From Copromyces sp. CBS 386.78 (Eukaryota; Ascomycota; Sordariomycetes; Sordariales; Sordariaceae), in the NCBI GenBank assembly GCA_030685235.1, contig MU839084.1, positions 372,001-436,000 on the forward strand: DNA of 64,000 nt, read 5' to 3'. Below, piece by piece: positions 46,201-57,762 of the stretch (the first letter of the stretch is position 1; each line of letters opens with the position of its first letter). Both the position numbers and the translations under genes were made by a program. Under the pieces are notes generated by a model. The model searched no databases and was not told where the DNA came from. It worked only from the letters and a program-made list of their open reading frames with translations.

Positions 46201-49200
46201 CCTCGCTTCACCAGACAGCCTGAACCCAGCGCTCAGCTTCTGAAACAACAAACTTTGCTGCTTGATGATAGGCCACTTGCTAAACGGGCCGTATTTCCAC
46301 CTCCTTTACTTTCTCAAATGTCTTACATATGCTCCATCCATCTTCTTCGCTGATATTCTCTTCCCCATTTGCTCTGGAGGGGTCCTTCGTGGCTTGTCTC
46401 CACGACATTTCGGAGATCGTGCCATTCGCAGCCTACAAGTTCTTGGACTAATCAGCGGCAGGGCCTGGGCGTTCGAGAGTGTACGTACCACGTCCTCATC
46501 TCCATGCATATGCATTTGCGATGATTCACAGGCGTACGGAGACACTGTAACAACGAATAGGGTGGACGACGTCCTCCCATACTAGTGTAGGAACCCGAGG
46601 TGCGTGGTCCCACGACGTCAGAAGAGACGCCGATTAGCTATGCGCGCTATGCAAAGGGCCGGCAGTCGTCCACGCCATTGACAGATCCTTTGGCGGGCTC
46701 GGGCGGCTAGGGAGAAAACGCCCTGGGACGACATCCTGAGAAGGGACAATGTGTGATGCTCGACGTCATGTCTTCATGCTCCGTACTACTTCCAGACGAA
46801 GGAGAACGCCAGTGAACGGTAGCCAAGAGTCTCCCTGGTCTTTCGGGTAGGAACCGACATGAACCAAGGCCTAGGCAGCTTCTGTGCTCGAGTTGGTGAT
46901 GTTTACTCAAGCGATTCCGACGTGCAAACGGCCCGGCCCCGATACTATCGACGCTCCCTTCCTTGACATCTTTCTGCAAGCGGTACGAACTATCAGGAAC
47001 TATCCAGGCATGATCTGCCCATAAAGTCCTATAATCCCGCTCGCTTAAAGTAAACTTCTCTAGCACATATTAAAACTCAATAACGGCCCTTTGTGGGGAA
47101 CATGACTCCTCCAAATCAAGTACATATGCTCCTTGTCGTCATAAAAACGTGGGGTAAGGGAGGGGGGGGAAGGAGGTCTGCCGTCAAAATGGAACGGCAG
47201 AACGAAAGCCAAGCCTTTTGGAACTTGACCGCAAGATAGACTATCTCGGAACAGACCGGTTCTAGAACGACGGGGCACTCTGAGCCTCCAGCGTTGCCTG
47301 TTAGGTTTGCGGAGGTAGAAGGCCCGATGCCATCCACCTCCCATACTTCTGCCAAGGAGCACGATCTTATATACAGCCCCATGGGCTCGATATGAAGATG
47401 GCGACTTTCCTTGTTGTGTCCATCGACTTGTCAAGCGAGCGGAATGAGGGCCGAAAGGCTTTGAGCAGCTGACTCCTCGCATCAATGAGCACATCACACC
47501 TGTTTTTCGCTCAGCCATTTCTCGGAGCCAAAAGCTCAACGGCTTGGGTTCGGTGACTTGAACATTTTGCGGGTTGTAGTATTCGGGCTCACACTCGGAT
47601 CGGAAAGGGCCGTTATCGCTGTCAAAAGCGATGTGATTTTGTCCGGTTGCAGCCCTCGGTTATCTCATAGCACAGTTGCTCCCATTGTTTCTGGCTTGTA
47701 ACCAGGTCACATGGGTGGTTTTCAGAGCTGTCATGCCGCGAGAGGGTGTACGAGTACAACCGCGACAAGCTGTTGAGTACGCTTTTGGGCTCACTCCGAC
47801 TGTTTGAGACATCCTGGTGGGAATTATCCTGGCTAACGCGGAGACCAGAACACGATCTATATCTTTGAATCTCCGTGGCGGGCTTCAGTGAAAGCGAGAT
47901 CTGAGCTGGAATCCAGGGTTACACCATCAGTCGTGTCGACGCCTCCATCCCCGGATCTCGACATCTCTTCGGCGCAGCGGCCCCGCGATTATCATGCAGC
48001 TTCTCCAAGGAAACTATGGAGATCAATGAACCTCCAGAGTCGGAAACTTGCTGTCGCCCTGGCCATCGCGAGGTCCTGTGCAGACCTATTCTTGGCAGTT
48101 GTCCTCCATCAGGCGGCCCATCTGGGTCAAACGGACCCAACCTATTCGATATTTGGTTGGCCTTGTGATTCTCAAGGACTCCAGCCTCATGAAGGTGTCA
48201 GGTTTGATGCCCGATAAGCCAGGAAAGTCGTTCCTCCTTGCCGCTGTGGATGGCCGATCTTGCTTGAACTGCCAAAGTTGGATTCGGTGTCAAAAGCCGT
48301 AAGCTCCCAGGACATGACGTGCTGACATTCGGAAACAAACCCGAACACCCGTCAACCAAGATCTTTGATTCCTTCGGGTGCCTTTTCGAGTTTGGACCAT
48401 AATGAACCTAACCAGTCATCCCCTCGGCGGGCAGAGCGCCCCCCGAAGGTGATCTGGCTCGGGAAGACGACCCGGATATGCCTTCGTCCGTCAGCGCACA
48501 AGACGGCTCTCCTCATATAAAACCTCCGACCCTTCGCCAGATCCTCGGAATCTCGTATGAGTGGGAGACCAGAACGCCCCTTTCGATAGATCACCGAGTG
48601 GCCGTACTGAAAACTCGAACATGGACAGTTCGATACCGGCTGTTCGATTCCAGAGGCCGTGACAAAACTGTAACATGTCTTGTGGTAATCCGGAACAACT
48701 TGGGTTAGGCTTCTTTGGGGTTCGTTGGTTGACGAAACACCTCCTACTAGGGAGTAATTTGTACTGGGCGTGTTCAGTATACTTTTGTGACTATCCGATC
48801 GAGTGCGAGACATGTGAGCCTGAAGATAATGTGAATATGTACTGCCACGAGACTCGGCGCAGAACGGCCATTATGAGAGTTCTGATGAGATCCAGAAAAT
48901 CGGAAGTGGCAGTAACATGAAGAGATCCGGAAGCGGAAGGAAGTGGCTGGCGAGAAATTGATGGGCTTGGGAGAAGAAAGAGGAAAGTAGGTAGTAAGCC
49001 GGATCATATGCTACGGAGTATTCAATTATCGAGATGCTGAGTAACCGTAGATCTCGGTCATGCTACACTCAGTTTAGGTATTCTTATATCCGAGCCACTC
49101 AACACGCCGCGCGCCCGCGCCAAGGTCGCAAACCGCACTGGAATGCGGACGTCCGAGCTTTCGCCGACATTTCCAATTCCGTCATATCCATCACAACTGA

Positions 49201-49384
49201 CGGCCGACGACAACCCGTAACGACCGATCGACGAGCCATATTCGCCGGCGATTTGACTTCCTACGGCACCATTTCTACCACATTCACGATTCTCAGCATC
49301 CGATCCCCAAGGAACGAGTGCACCAAACCATACGAAGCAGACAACATATAAGCACGAGGAGGAACGGCAAGGAAATCAATCAAC
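43209..49384. other. 6.2 kb gene-poor stretch upstream of ISD11
   Basis: No gene can be supported. Frames of 100-210 codons exist on both strands (for example 43415-44053 -, 45757-46158 +, 47060-47539 -) but they overlap each other and show no domain, splice continuation or codon signature. GC content is ordinary and CpA is common, so it is not RIP-mutated. It contains a small tandem repeat at 45019-45062. It may hold an unrecognised gene, a long promoter or untranslated RNA. Confidence 0.45.
45019..45062. repeat. Tandem repeat, four copies of an 11-base unit (TGCAAGTGCCC-like)
   Basis: Four consecutive units read TGCAAATGCCC, TGCAAGTGCCC, TGCAAGTGCGC and TGTGAATGCCC. Variation lies at a few positions only. 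No function is evident. Confidence 0.8.
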
Positions 49385-50006
49385 ATGTCTACCGTCGCAA
49401 GGACCGGCGAGTCGGCCGGCAAAGTGCTGTCGCTGGTACGCAGCATGCCTTTTCACGCTCACCTTTCCTGGATCGCAAACGGCCCTTTGGCTAGAAGAAC
49501 ATGAACACTAACATAGCTCTGTTAAACCAACAGTACCGTCAGCTTTTGCGCCAGGGAAACCAATTCTCCTCTTACAACTTCAGAGAGTACGCCAAGCGCC
49601 GCACAAGAGACGCTTTCAGGGAAAACAAGAACGTGGAGGATCCTAGAAAGGTGCAGGAGCTTGTGCAGAAGGGGTTGCAGAATCTCCAGATGCTCAAGGT
49701 ATGCTCGGTCCTTGACCCACGACTCGGCATGGAAGATACAGAAAAGCTGACATTGGAATAGCGCCAAACAGTTATCAGCCAGTTCTACCAGCAGGATCGT
49801 TTGGTCGTCGAGGGTGGGCTCTCGGTAAGTCATTACGCTCCCTTCATGAACGATTTGGTGGGGGAAAGAGGTGATCTAACAGCTCGCAGGGCAAGGACAA
49901 CGAAGGAGGCAAGCTCAGGCAGAAGGATACCGGGTAAGTTACAGCCCTGAGATGCAGATTCAAGAAGAGCCGTCTTGCTAACGTACTGAATCTTAGCTGG
50001 GACTAA
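49385..50006 (+). CDS. isd11: ISD11 (LYRM4), cysteine desulfurase stabiliser of Fe-S cluster assembly, 110 aa
   Basis: Five exons: 49385-49435, 49534-49698, 49762-49824, 49890-49933 and 49997-50006, the last of 10 bases ending GWD. The LYR motif is completed across the first exon joint: exon 1 ends with Leu and exon 2 begins YRQLLRQ. Residues [18 protein letters not shown] match the family core, and [20 protein letters not shown] follows. ISD11 binds Nfs1 and acyl-ACP in the mitochondrial matrix and is needed for sulfur release to the scaffold. Size is close to yeast Isd11 (94 aa). It has no clear presequence, as in other LYR proteins. Each joint keeps frame and has GT/AG ends, and the short terminal exon is supported by the read-through to a stop at 50004. 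Confidence 0.92.
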
Positions 50007-51084
50007 ATGGCTGTAAACGAAAAGCACTGTTTAGTTATAGCATTGTACAAATTTCACGACAAGAGGAAAAAGACTATGTGTATACTATGAGTGAAGGATT
50101 GGGGAGCAGTACACCTGTTCGAGCTTGCAGGAAAGACAATGAACGAGATACCAGGCTTGATTTGCAGGCACACGGGCCCAAGATGGTGGCCGACGGGGAC
50201 TGCTCTTTGGGCAGATGATACTGCAATCTGCATGAGATCCAATTTCCAGCGGTCCGGAACGATTATGAAAGGGTTTCCATGGGCGTAGATTCTGTCTTGG
50301 TCATGTTGTGCCATGATAACAAGCTTTCCGGATCACTATCAGAACCTGCGAATCCCTGTCGCATCAGGATCGACTCGTTCCTTGCATATCCGAGATCTGC
50401 TTGGCAGTAAGAGCAGCCCTAAGAAGGGGAAATGCATATATCGAGCATTTCTGTCTTGGCCTGGTCAGTGCTTCCTGTCCAGTGGGCGACCAGTGACCAC
50501 TGCAGGGGGGCAATTGAAGGCTGTCGCCGAGTGTCAGTTTGGCCGCCGCGACTTGACTGCGACGCGCAACATCACCTGTCAACTTCTCCCATCCTTCCAT
50601 CAACAAAACATTCTTAGTTGGGCGGCATCAAGATTCTGTTTTGGAAGCTACAATACGGCTTTCGATTCTGCTTCTTTTCTTCTATCCCATACCCTATAGT
50701 TTGCGCCTAAACGATACGTAATCCAGCGTCTCGGCGCTTTCATCCGATCAATCTTATTGTCCATCGTCATCCAGCCTTCTATTCAAGTTCCGACACAGCA
50801 CAGAGGCAGAACAAGCAGCACTCAGTCCTTGCACCACCGACCTGCAACATCCACCGACGGGGCCTCCACCTCTATTCAGTGTTTGGCTTCAACATATTCA
50901 ATCATTTTGTTCTGCGATTACTATTATACATCTGCGTACCTCCCTCTTGGATAGAGCTACTGGGGTTTTGGATATCAGCACAGCGGAGTTAGACTTGTTT
51001 GGCGTTTTGTCCTTATTTGCTTGGACATGAGAAAAGAACAGCTGGAGTTCGGTATCTGAGTAGACAGACCTTCCCGCACTTGCA
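50007..51084. other. Spacer between ISD11 and the acidic protein gene
   Basis: No supported coding frame; short frames on both strands. CA/CT-rich segments near 50760-50890 could be the promoter or leader of the next gene. Nothing else seen. Confidence 0.55.
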
Positions 51085-53570
51085 ATGGCGCCCACTGTGA
51101 GTTTGCTCGCCTTAGTCCCGTCCCGAGTTCCTGCTTGCTGTCACAATCGAACTACTTCTAACTATGCGGCTGTGTTTGCGCAACACTAGTACCATCGATC
51201 AGCAGCCCAGACTCGGCGCGGTGCTCGCAGCGGTTTCCCGGAACACGACGACTTCGAGGGTCTACCTGTACGCCAATGGAGACAGGAATGGGTTAATGTC
51301 ACACCTCCCCAGCCTGCAGAGGCGACGCAGAAGAACGACATTTGGGACGTCGAGCTGCCCTTTGGCATGCCCAAAGAAACCAAGCTGCTCCCATCCCACA
51401 GCCAGGAGCTCCTGCGCGCCGCTCGTTCTGGCCGACTCTATAAGCGACCTGCCCCGACTGATGACGACGATGAAAACGCCGATATGGACAACATGAAGGG
51501 CGAGAAGAGGGAGAGCGACGCTGCTGCTGAAGGGTTCACAGTGAAGATGTGGAAGCAAACACCACGTAACATTGAGGGTTCTGCTGAATCACATCTGGCC
51601 AAGCGCCATAAGAATACGGTCACACTGCCACCAAAGTCAACGCTGGTGCAGATAGCTCAGGGACCGACGGTGACCAGAGCAACTGTCCGACGTATTGACG
51701 CGGCCGGCAACCCCTACGAGCAGACGATCACTTTGGCCGAGGGACAACAAGTTGATGGTCAGATCATATCAACAACGGTGGTGCCGGCGCCAGTCGCCGC
51801 GGCACAGGAAGTCGCGGCGCAGGCTGCGCCGCCTGCACCTGTCAGGAGAAGGCCTCCTCCACCTAAGCGGAAGGCCAAGGGTCCCGGCCGAGGTCGCAAG
51901 AAGGGCAAATTGCCAATCCCAACAACAACACGACCAGAGCCGACCACTGCAGAGACGGGTAATGCACAGTTCAAGATCGAGGGCACTCCAGCGAACGTAA
52001 GTTTTCAGTTGACGAACATCACACTCGCGCTAGCAAAGCTAACAACACGGCATAGGGTATCAAACAAGAAGAAACTGGTGACAGCGCGAACCAGGACAGT
52101 GAGATGGCCGATTCTTCACAGATTCCTTCCGATGATGACGATGGCGACGACGGCGATGAAGGGGAGGAGGAAGGTGATGCCGACGAAAGCATGGCCGAAG
52201 GCGAGACCTCGGGTGTCGATAACAGCATCAGTCAGGACCAAGACCAGGAGATGGCTGACGTAGGAGCGTCGGAAGTTGTTCGGCCCAGCTCAATCGAAGA
52301 GCCAGAAGAAAGAGGTGCGACTAATGAGGAAGATACTGCTGCCAGGTCGCGCCTTGGTAGCAGCCTCGCCCCGCCAACACTCGGGTCACTTGTCTCAACG
52401 AGACTTGAAGGGAGTCCGTTGAAGAACGTAATGATCCGATCGCCCACTGAGCCGCCAGAGTCTAGGTCGGATGTGCCCGGGGTTGATGGATCTTTCTTCC
52501 CGTCTACAGATGTAGACATCGTCAAGACCGAGGTTACGTCTGCGGCGAAGGAGGTTGATGCAGAAGGCAATGCTCTCAGTGCTGCGTTACTTTCCGAAAC
52601 GGTGGTAGAGGCTGAGCAGTCCGTGGCAGATGCAGAGGATGCAGTAAATGACAACGCCGCAATGGATATCGACACCGGTGGTGAGCAGCAACAACAACCC
52701 GCAGAATCTGCTCCATCTGCTGAGGCCAAAGTTGAGGATCTCGAGGCTGCACTAAGCTTGCCTGGGTTGCGACCAGACGCTCCAACGTCCATTTTCACGT
52801 CGGCCACATCCACCACGGCAGCAGCAACTACGTCAGAAACGACTGTCATGGCCACGGAAACAGCATCAGCACTGGCAGAAGTTTCGTCTGTTCCCGCAGA
52901 CGCCACAATGGATGAGGTAGATGTACTCCAGGAGCAGCTTCCAAACGATGCTGCACCCACGATAGTAGAGCCTCTGCTCCAGCTGCCAGACTCCCCGGCC
53001 CTGCTCCCCACTGCTACGACAGGGGATGAAGACGACGGGCTTAACTTGCTCGGTAGTCTCGAGAGGGAACTAGACCGTCAGGAGGAGGTGAGCCGCGCTG
53101 GTAGTGCGGCAAGCGGTGCTGGTGCCGGTACAGGTGCGGGTGCTGCTACCGAAGGGGAGAGCAACGGCGGGGTGGACAAGAAGAAAGACGCCAACGCTAG
53201 CGAAGAAAAGCCATTGTCAGAGCCGGAGACACATGGATATGCGGTAGAAGAGGGAGCTAATACTTCCAAGTCGAACGAAGTCAGTACCGAGCCTACTGTT
53301 GACGCAACTACCGATGCTACCACTGCTTTCACTCCTGCTACTACTGCCGGAGACGAAGAAAAGCCGACAGAGGCCGCCGCAGGCACCCTAGCGGAGAATA
53401 AGGAAGAGGCGAACCAGCAAGAACAGGGACAGAAGAAGGAAGAGGGTTCTGCTCCCACTGCACCCAGTGCCGGTGGTGACAGTGTTCCAAAGGAATCGGA
53501 ACCGGCAAAATCAGTAGAGAAGGTCGTTGAACCGTCGAACCAGGAGTTAGGGGGGCCTTGGAGCAGATGA
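51085..53570 (+). CDS. Acidic, low-complexity, probably nuclear protein, 777 aa; possible C-terminal frameshift
   Basis: Three exons: 51085-51096 (four codons), 51190-51996 and 52056-53570, with GTGAGT and GTAAGT donors. The N-terminal 80 residues are the best folded-looking part ([20 protein letters not shown] and [16 protein letters not shown]), next a basic stretch with [19 protein letters not shown] that looks like a nuclear signal or AT-hook-like patch, then long acidic Ser/Asp/Glu and Ala/Thr/Glu-rich regions. A GIKQEE sequence opens exon 3, a possible sumoylation site. I do not recognise the family with certainty. Its composition suggests a chromatin or transcription protein. The stop at 53568 follows a G6 tract; a one-base shift there would extend the protein into an acidic tail ending near 53650 (see findings). 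Confidence 0.75.
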
Positions 53571-54557
53571 TGATTTTGACGAGGACGGGTTTTTGGCGGC
53601 CATGACTGCCGAGCTGGGTCTGTGGGTTTTTGATGAAACCTGGCTTTAGGAGGAATGAGAATAGAGAGCTTCAGAGCAGGTAAAGGTGACCGTTGGGGTC
53701 GAATTGGCTGTAGAATAAGTTTGCACTACATCGAGAGTTTGTGTATGTGCCCTACGAGATTTGAGGTTGAAGATGCCGCTCTCTTTGGTGTCAGTGGTGT
53801 ATGCTGAAGAGAAGGGCAAGCTTTTTGTTGCCCGTTCGATACCTAGCAAGCTATGAAAAATTGTTGTATCTGCCGACACCATCAGTTCCATGCCCATCGG
53901 GCTTACATTCCGTGACCATTTTCATCTTCCTTTTGCTGTTTGTCACTTCAACATCCACGTTGGGAGGCTAAAGTCGTAGGTCACCGACAAGGCTAGCAGT
54001 GTTACAGGGGTTCTTCGCTGTGATGATCCGACTGGCTTCTTAAACTTGGTGAACCTCAACGGCGAATCAGAGAACGCAGTGGCGCTCTGAGCACCTGACC
54101 GACGCAACGTCAAATGGCCGTCTTCGAGACCTCAAACATGACACATGGACACCGTCAGATATCGATCAACTTTACAAACATGGACAAAAGTGTGTTCATA
54201 ACGATGCTGATATTTGCCTTTGAATCCCAAGACCCAGACCGTATCTAATGCAACTCAATGCGACGGACTCCTCTCGGGAGTCGCTGATATATATGTGTCC
54301 CCCCCCCCCCCCCCAACCCAACCCAACCCAAACGCCTGCCCGAATGCCCATTTTGAAAACGCCACGATGCTAACAGATATACTTACGATGACTCCCCTCC
54401 ACAATGGTGTAATCATCCCTCAACACACCCAGGAAAAACAATGCGTCCCGAATAGAAAGATGCCAATCGCGGCCTCGGATGTCTCCCATGCCGGCAACGA
54501 GAGGTACGAACCCGTCCTCCCATCCAGCTACCCCCTCTTTTCTTCTATGCCTCTCTC
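53571..54557. other. Convergent intergenic region, acidic protein gene and PAPS reductase
   Basis: Contains the 3' region of both genes. The first 80 bases may be coding if the G6 tract frameshift is real. A C16 run at 54299-54314 is followed by CCCAA-type repeats. No gene seen. Confidence 0.6.
54299..54332. repeat. Poly-C tract with AACCC repeat
   Basis: Sixteen C residues followed by about four AACCC units. It is not the Neurospora telomere unit (TTAGGG/CCCTAA). Such a homopolymer is prone to sequencing and replication slippage. Confidence 0.85.
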
Positions 54558-55517
54558 TCAAGCCTGAACCGCCTCAGCCGGAGCAGCAGTAGCAGCAGCA
54601 GCAGCCTCGGCCTTTGCCTGCTTCCTCGCGTTCTCTGCCAAAAACTGGGCATACCTGCTCTGCTTGTTATGAATTCCGCACTCGGTCTTATTCTTGCCCT
54701 TCCAGCGTCCCGCACGCTCGTCCTCGCCCGCAGCGACAGGGCTAGTCGAGTGCCAATCGCCAATAGACTTGTACCCCTTATCGAGCAGCTCGTTGTAAGG
54801 CACCTGGTGCTCATCGATGTAGGCCTTGACCTGCTGGAAGCTCCAATTCACAAGCGGGTTAATCTTGACGATGCCGCGCTCCTCGTCCAGCTCGATGACG
54901 GGGATGGACCCGCGCGCGCCGCCCTGGGAGCGGCGACGGCCGGTGAAGACGGCGGCCACCTTCAGCTCCTGGTAGGCGCGGTTCTGAGGCTCGACCTTGG
55001 CGACCCAGTCGTACATCTCCTCGGAGGTCTCGTACAGCTTCTCGCCGTAGAGGGCCTCGAACTCGGCGACGTTGGAGACGTCGGCTGGCTTGAAGACGTG
55101 CAGCCGGATGTTGGGGTAGCGCTCCTGCACGCGGTCGACGAGCGCGTACGTCTCCTTGAAGTGATAGAGCGTGTCGAGGAAGATCAGGTCGACCGGGGCC
55201 GCGTCCGCCGGAGAGTCCTTGGCGAGCTTGGAGAGCATGTCGAGCGTGACGAGACCGGTCAGGCCGAAGGCGGTGGTCTGGAAGAGGTTGGGGAAGAGGG
55301 TCTTGCAGAAGCGCAGGATGTCGAGAGCCTCCATGTTCTCGAGTTGCTTATTCAAGTGGTCGAGGTGAGGCTTGGTGAGAGTGATCAAGGGAAGGTTGGC
55401 GGTGGATGAGTTGCCGGAAGCGAAGCCGGAGTCGACCGAGGCATTGTCGTCGAACTTGCCGTCAAGCTTGGGGGACGAGGCCCTGGTGGAAGTCTGGGAC
55501 TGTTGCTCGGCAGCCAT
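54558..55517 (-). CDS. cys-5: Phosphoadenosine phosphosulfate (PAPS) reductase, 319 aa
   Basis: Single exon from ATG at 55517. The enzyme reduces PAPS to sulfite with thioredoxin in assimilatory sulfate reduction, feeding cysteine and methionine synthesis. The PAPS-binding block GLTGLVTLDMLSKL and LDTLYHFKETYALVDR lies at about residues 90-150. GRRRSQGG forms the basic substrate loop. WSFQQVKAYID and VPYNELLDKGYKSIGDWHST follow, and the C-terminal ECGIH carries the catalytic Cys used in the mixed disulfide with thioredoxin. Length and order match yeast Met16 (261) with a longer N-terminus and an Ala-rich C-terminal tail (AEAAAAATAAPAEA). The upstream part of the open frame has no ATG, so this start is preferred. 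Sulfur regulation through Cys3-type sites would be expected, but I find no clear consensus. Confidence 0.95.
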   Translation of the reverse strand: MAAEQQSQTSTRASSPKLDGKFDDNASVDSGFASGNSSTANLPLITLTKPHLDHLNKQLENMEALDILRFCKTLFPNLFQTTAFGLTGLVTLDMLSKLAKDSPADAAPVDLIFLDTLYHFKETYALVDRVQERYPNIRLHVFKPADVSNVAEFEALYGEKLYETSEEMYDWVAKVEPQNRAYQELKVAAVFTGRRRSQGGARGSIPVIELDEERGIVKINPLVNWSFQQVKAYIDEHQVPYNELLDKGYKSIGDWHSTSPVAAGEDERAGRWKGKNKTECGIHNKQSRYAQFLAENARKQAKAEAAAAATAAPAEAVQA

Positions 55518-57762
55518 GTTGAAGATGGATGGATGGGTGGATGGATGAGGCTTGGTGATGGGTCTGTTGGTGTGAGCGAGTGGTGACGATGTATATGTGA
55601 GACGACCACTTTTGGACAAACGACCGGCAACAACCTTGATGGATGATGGACCACGAAGCTAAGAATCACTGGATATGGAAACAAGACGAGGCAGATTACG
55701 CTTCGAAGAACGGGGGCAGAGTGGCTTATAAGAGAATCCGGAGATACTACGGGCTAGGCGGGCAAAGCGTGGGACTGGGGCTGGGAGTTGAGGTATCTTT
55801 ATGAAATCCGACAAGTCTGGGATTCTCCGCGGTTCCGATTTCAACTCTTGCGAGTCCGGGGCACAGAGGGAAGCAAGACGAAGCGAGGAATCATTAGTAA
55901 TTCCGCAAGTCAACCCATATGTTGGACTTCAAACGCCGGGGGCACTGAGCACACCATCCACACCTACGGCTGCAGAGAACGGGTCAGCATTGGCCGTACA
56001 CCCCTTCTAGGGCACATTGACTGGACCCATGACGGCCGAAGAACGGTGTCAGGCCGGGGCCGAAGACGCAATCGCAGTGTCGTTCGCAGCATGTCGGTTT
56101 CTTTGGGGTGGTGGTGTTGAAAAGGAGGCTGATCACGACATCTGGACGACTTTTCATTGGTCAATGGGGCCTGGTTTTTGTGGGGGTCTATATGCCGTAG
56201 CGTCTTCCTCACATCGGACGGTTTGAAAGACGTCCGGCCGCCCGTTGCGGGCGAGTTCGAATTTGCGACCCCGGGGGTGTCGATTTCTTTGTGCGCTCCG
56301 TGTCTCGCTCCGTGCCCCTGGCATCCCAAAGGCACGCTGTCGTCAGAGACCCCGAGTCTCGATCACTAACGTCATCACGTATCAAAATTGCATTCTGTTT
56401 CGCCGTGCTTATGATCGTGTTTCCACGCTTAGAAGACATGGCAAAGTTCTAGCGCGATCTGTCAGCCGCTGTCGTCTCATGCAGTGTACAGCATGCGGTT
56501 TTGATGTTAAAGAGTTTCCAAAGACCTCTCTCGTTGTACCTACACTACGTGTAAGCTGCTTCTGCTTAGAAACAGGTGCCATCCAATCATAACCCTCGGA
56601 CAGCCAAAAGTCGCGAGTGATGTCACTTTTCTCTTTTGCTTAGCCCCACAAGGCGTGATATCAATCCACATCCGAATGAAACGCTTTTGCCATTGTACTT
56701 TTTGCTTCCACCGCACCGATATCGCGCTTCTCTTGGACCCTTTCTGCATCATGAAATTTGCGGGCATTAATATGACCGAGTCTATAAAAGAATGTTTTTC
56801 TCAAGGCGCGATACCTTCTCTTCTCCTGCCATCTACCTTTTGTGCCACTCCCATGGTACCACACTACCAGCAGGAAGCAATGTAATTCTGGAAGGGCTTC
56901 TTAGGACAGACGCAATGCAACTGTGCTGCAAGTATCAAGATTCCATCACTTGCCATTATTGAGAATCAAGTTCCGCTACCGATAGCCGGGCGATATCCGC
57001 TTCAAAACACCAATATCCCTTTCCACTTCTTATGTGAACATTGTGAGGACTTTTTTCGGCGTCCGGAGATGCTGAAATTCATTTTGCTATCCACCGATCT
57101 CCAAAAGCCCATCTTCCAACTGCCCAAGATAAATCCCAAAATGGTGATAGACATGGATATGCCGAGAGCCGCGAGAGCCGGTTGTTCCCAAATGGGCGCG
57201 AATAGGTGGCCTGTCATGCGACTGTGAAACCCTGTGCCAACTTTGCGTTGGGCACCACCTCGCCGCCAACGGCCCTCTCCTGTTGATCCCTTCCACCCAG
57301 GCGCAAATCATATGCCACCAGAACGGGGGAAGGCATGGCGTGCCGTGTCTCGTGCCCCGATCCCGGTAAAGCCGCTCCATTGTCAAGGCCCCGGGCGGGG
57401 CAGCACGGGTGCCAAACCAGGCTTTTGGTGGGGTCGTCCATGCCGCTTCCACTCGGTTGGAGTCGCCCGTCCTGACGCCGGAGAGCGAAACTCGACTCCC
57501 TATTGACTGATCGCTGATAGTACCTATCCAGTCACACTTTCACCCTATCGTCCGGTCGCATCAACAAAGGCTAGCCCTTGTGTCTCTATATCTCTTTTCC
57601 CGGCAACCTCAAGCCGTCCATATTATAACGCGGTCCCCTTGAGTGTCACTATTCACAGTCACGATCAGGCAGTTAACCGCTTGTCGCGTTCTACTAGGAA
57701 CCTCGAAAACACCTGCCCAAGTGTTAGTCACCGTCTCGAGTCGCATCCAGAAGATCGCAACC
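55518..57762. other. Divergent promoter region, PAPS reductase and phosphoserine phosphatase
   Basis: The two genes are transcribed away from each other across 2.2 kb. GGAT-type repeats lie at 55529-55550. Many short frames, none convincing. No CYS3 consensus (ATGRYRYCAT) was seen by eye. Confidence 0.55.

Noticed and set aside
47060..47539. 159-codon minus-strand frame
   Set aside because: No motif and no plausible upstream exon; low confidence that it is coding.
48645..48665. GTTCGATTCC, like a tRNA T-loop
   Set aside because: Flanks do not form the other tRNA arms.
54299..54332. Internal telomere-like repeat
   Set aside because: The unit is CCCAA, not the CCCTAA telomere unit of these fungi.
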